Assembly (NCBI GenBank): GCA_964383845.1
Contig: CAYLIF010000010.1
Location: 1 to 48,542, forward strand
From: JAAZGD01 sp964383845
Lineage (GTDB): Bacteria > Bacillota > Clostridia > Peptostreptococcales > Anaerovoracaceae
DNA: 48,542 nucleotides
Direction of reading: 5' to 3'
The notes beneath the pieces are model-generated. The model saw only the letters and a list, made by a program, of their open reading frames with translations, searched no databases and had not been told where the DNA came from. The position numbers were made by a program, and so were the translations under genes. Shown one piece after another: positions 48,190 through 48,542 of the stretch. The number at the start of each line of letters is the position of its first letter. Positions within the stretch are counted from its first letter, which is position 1.

Positions 48190-48542
48190 CTAAATATTTC
48201 CTTCTACAACAGAACCCCTATGTTTTTTTGGTTCTATTTTTATGCTTACTATGTATAAAATAACTGCGATTACAGCAAATACTATGGCAGAAGTCAGAAT
48301 TCCATTTACCATTCCATAGAAGTCTGATAAGAATCCAGTTTCGTAAGTTTCCAAATAATACTCTGGACCCCATTCTCCCCACCAGTCTCCTTCAAACCAC
48401 ATTAGCCATGGATAAGCGATAAAGCCCATTATGGAAAGAATTCCAAATGTAAATGAAATTCTTCTTGTATCTCCAACTGCTAATTTGGTTTTTGGATTTA
48501 GTGGATAATGTACAGGATCTTTTTTCGCAAGTCCGCCATACA
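48190..48542 (-). CDS. C-terminal part of a membrane protein, cut by the window edge
   Basis: The frame is open from the right edge, so the gene starts outside the window; 116 residues are visible. They begin YGGLAKKDPVHYPLNPKTK, then show two hydrophobic helices (FTFGILSIMGFIAYPWLMWFE and a second near VNGILTSAIVFAVIAVILYIV) separated by an acidic, tryptophan-rich loop (GDWWGEWGPEYYLETYE). The tail KIEPKKHRG is basic and probably cytoplasmic. It may be the end of a multi-helix transporter such as a sodium:solute symporter, but I do not recognise it firmly. An internal ATG at 48429 has no convincing ribosome binding site. Confidence 0.7.
   Translation of the reverse strand, partial: YGGLAKKDPVHYPLNPKTKLAVGDTRRISFTFGILSIMGFIAYPWLMWFEGDWWGEWGPEYYLETYETGFLSDFYGMVNGILTSAIVFAVIAVILYIVSIKIEPKKHRGSVVEGNI

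Noticed and set aside
1..48542. CRISPR arrays, prophage, transposase or toxin-antitoxin genes
   Set aside because: I looked for spaced direct repeats, integrase or transposase motifs and small gene pairs on both strands and found none.

Overview
The window is about 48.5 kb of AT-rich chromosome from a low-GC Firmicute, most likely an anaerobic Clostridia member. The evidence is CodY, ClpQ/ClpY-type HslVU, long-form HPF, the CdaA-CdaR-GlmM c-di-AMP operon, YhaM, DacF-type carboxypeptidase, strong Shine-Dalgarno sites and sigma-A promoters. A species cannot be named from the sequence alone. Almost everything is core housekeeping; I see no prophage, insertion sequence, CRISPR array or toxin-antitoxin module. 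Most genes lie on the minus strand, with plus-strand blocks at 19.8-22.4 kb and 23.1-28.7 kb.

Layout. 1-0.2 kb: a tRNA-Val/tRNA-Asp operon (minus). 0.25-10.2 kb: a minus-strand run yraN, yifB/comM, dprA, topA, hslV, hslU, codY, hflX, yigZ, joining DNA uptake, topology, proteolysis and nutrient sensing. 10.2-14.3 kb: HAD phosphatase, MBL hydrolase, tRNA-Leu, small membrane proteins, an FAD dehydrogenase and a DUF1292 protein. 14.4-19.7 kb: uvrC, a D,D-carboxypeptidase, an ApgM-type phosphomutase and serC. These are divergent from serA-rdgB-yihY (19.8-22.4 kb). Between serC and serA lies a short region with two opposed promoters sharing a perfect palindrome. 23.1-24.3 kb: trxA with an unusual thioredoxin reductase. 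24.4-28.7 kb: a cupin protein divergent from a Crp/Fnr regulator, then pntAB transhydrogenase. 28.9-33.0 kb: DEAD-box helicase with a long leader, zinc-ribbon membrane protein, lipoprotein, tRNA-Ser, thrC. 33.1-42.2 kb: tRNA-Glu, then a long minus-strand series cdaA, cdaR, glmM, ahcY, aminotransferase, gltX, DMT transporter and a small membrane protein. 42.3-48.0 kb: hpf, a structured non-coding RNA, comF, recD2, cca, yhaM. The window ends inside a membrane protein gene.

The main find is at 42969-43145. This 177-bp, relatively GC-rich non-coding segment is closed by a perfect 16-bp inverted repeat and sits between comF and hpf (raiA). Its size, closing stem and neighbours fit the raiA-motif RNA, a large structured bacterial RNA of poorly understood function. 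Other points of interest are a UvrC lacking about 95 residues between its UVR and RNase H-like domains, a thioredoxin reductase without the NADPH-phosphate motif (a candidate ferredoxin-dependent type), a RecD2-like helicase without the N-terminal OB region, and several palindromic operator candidates.
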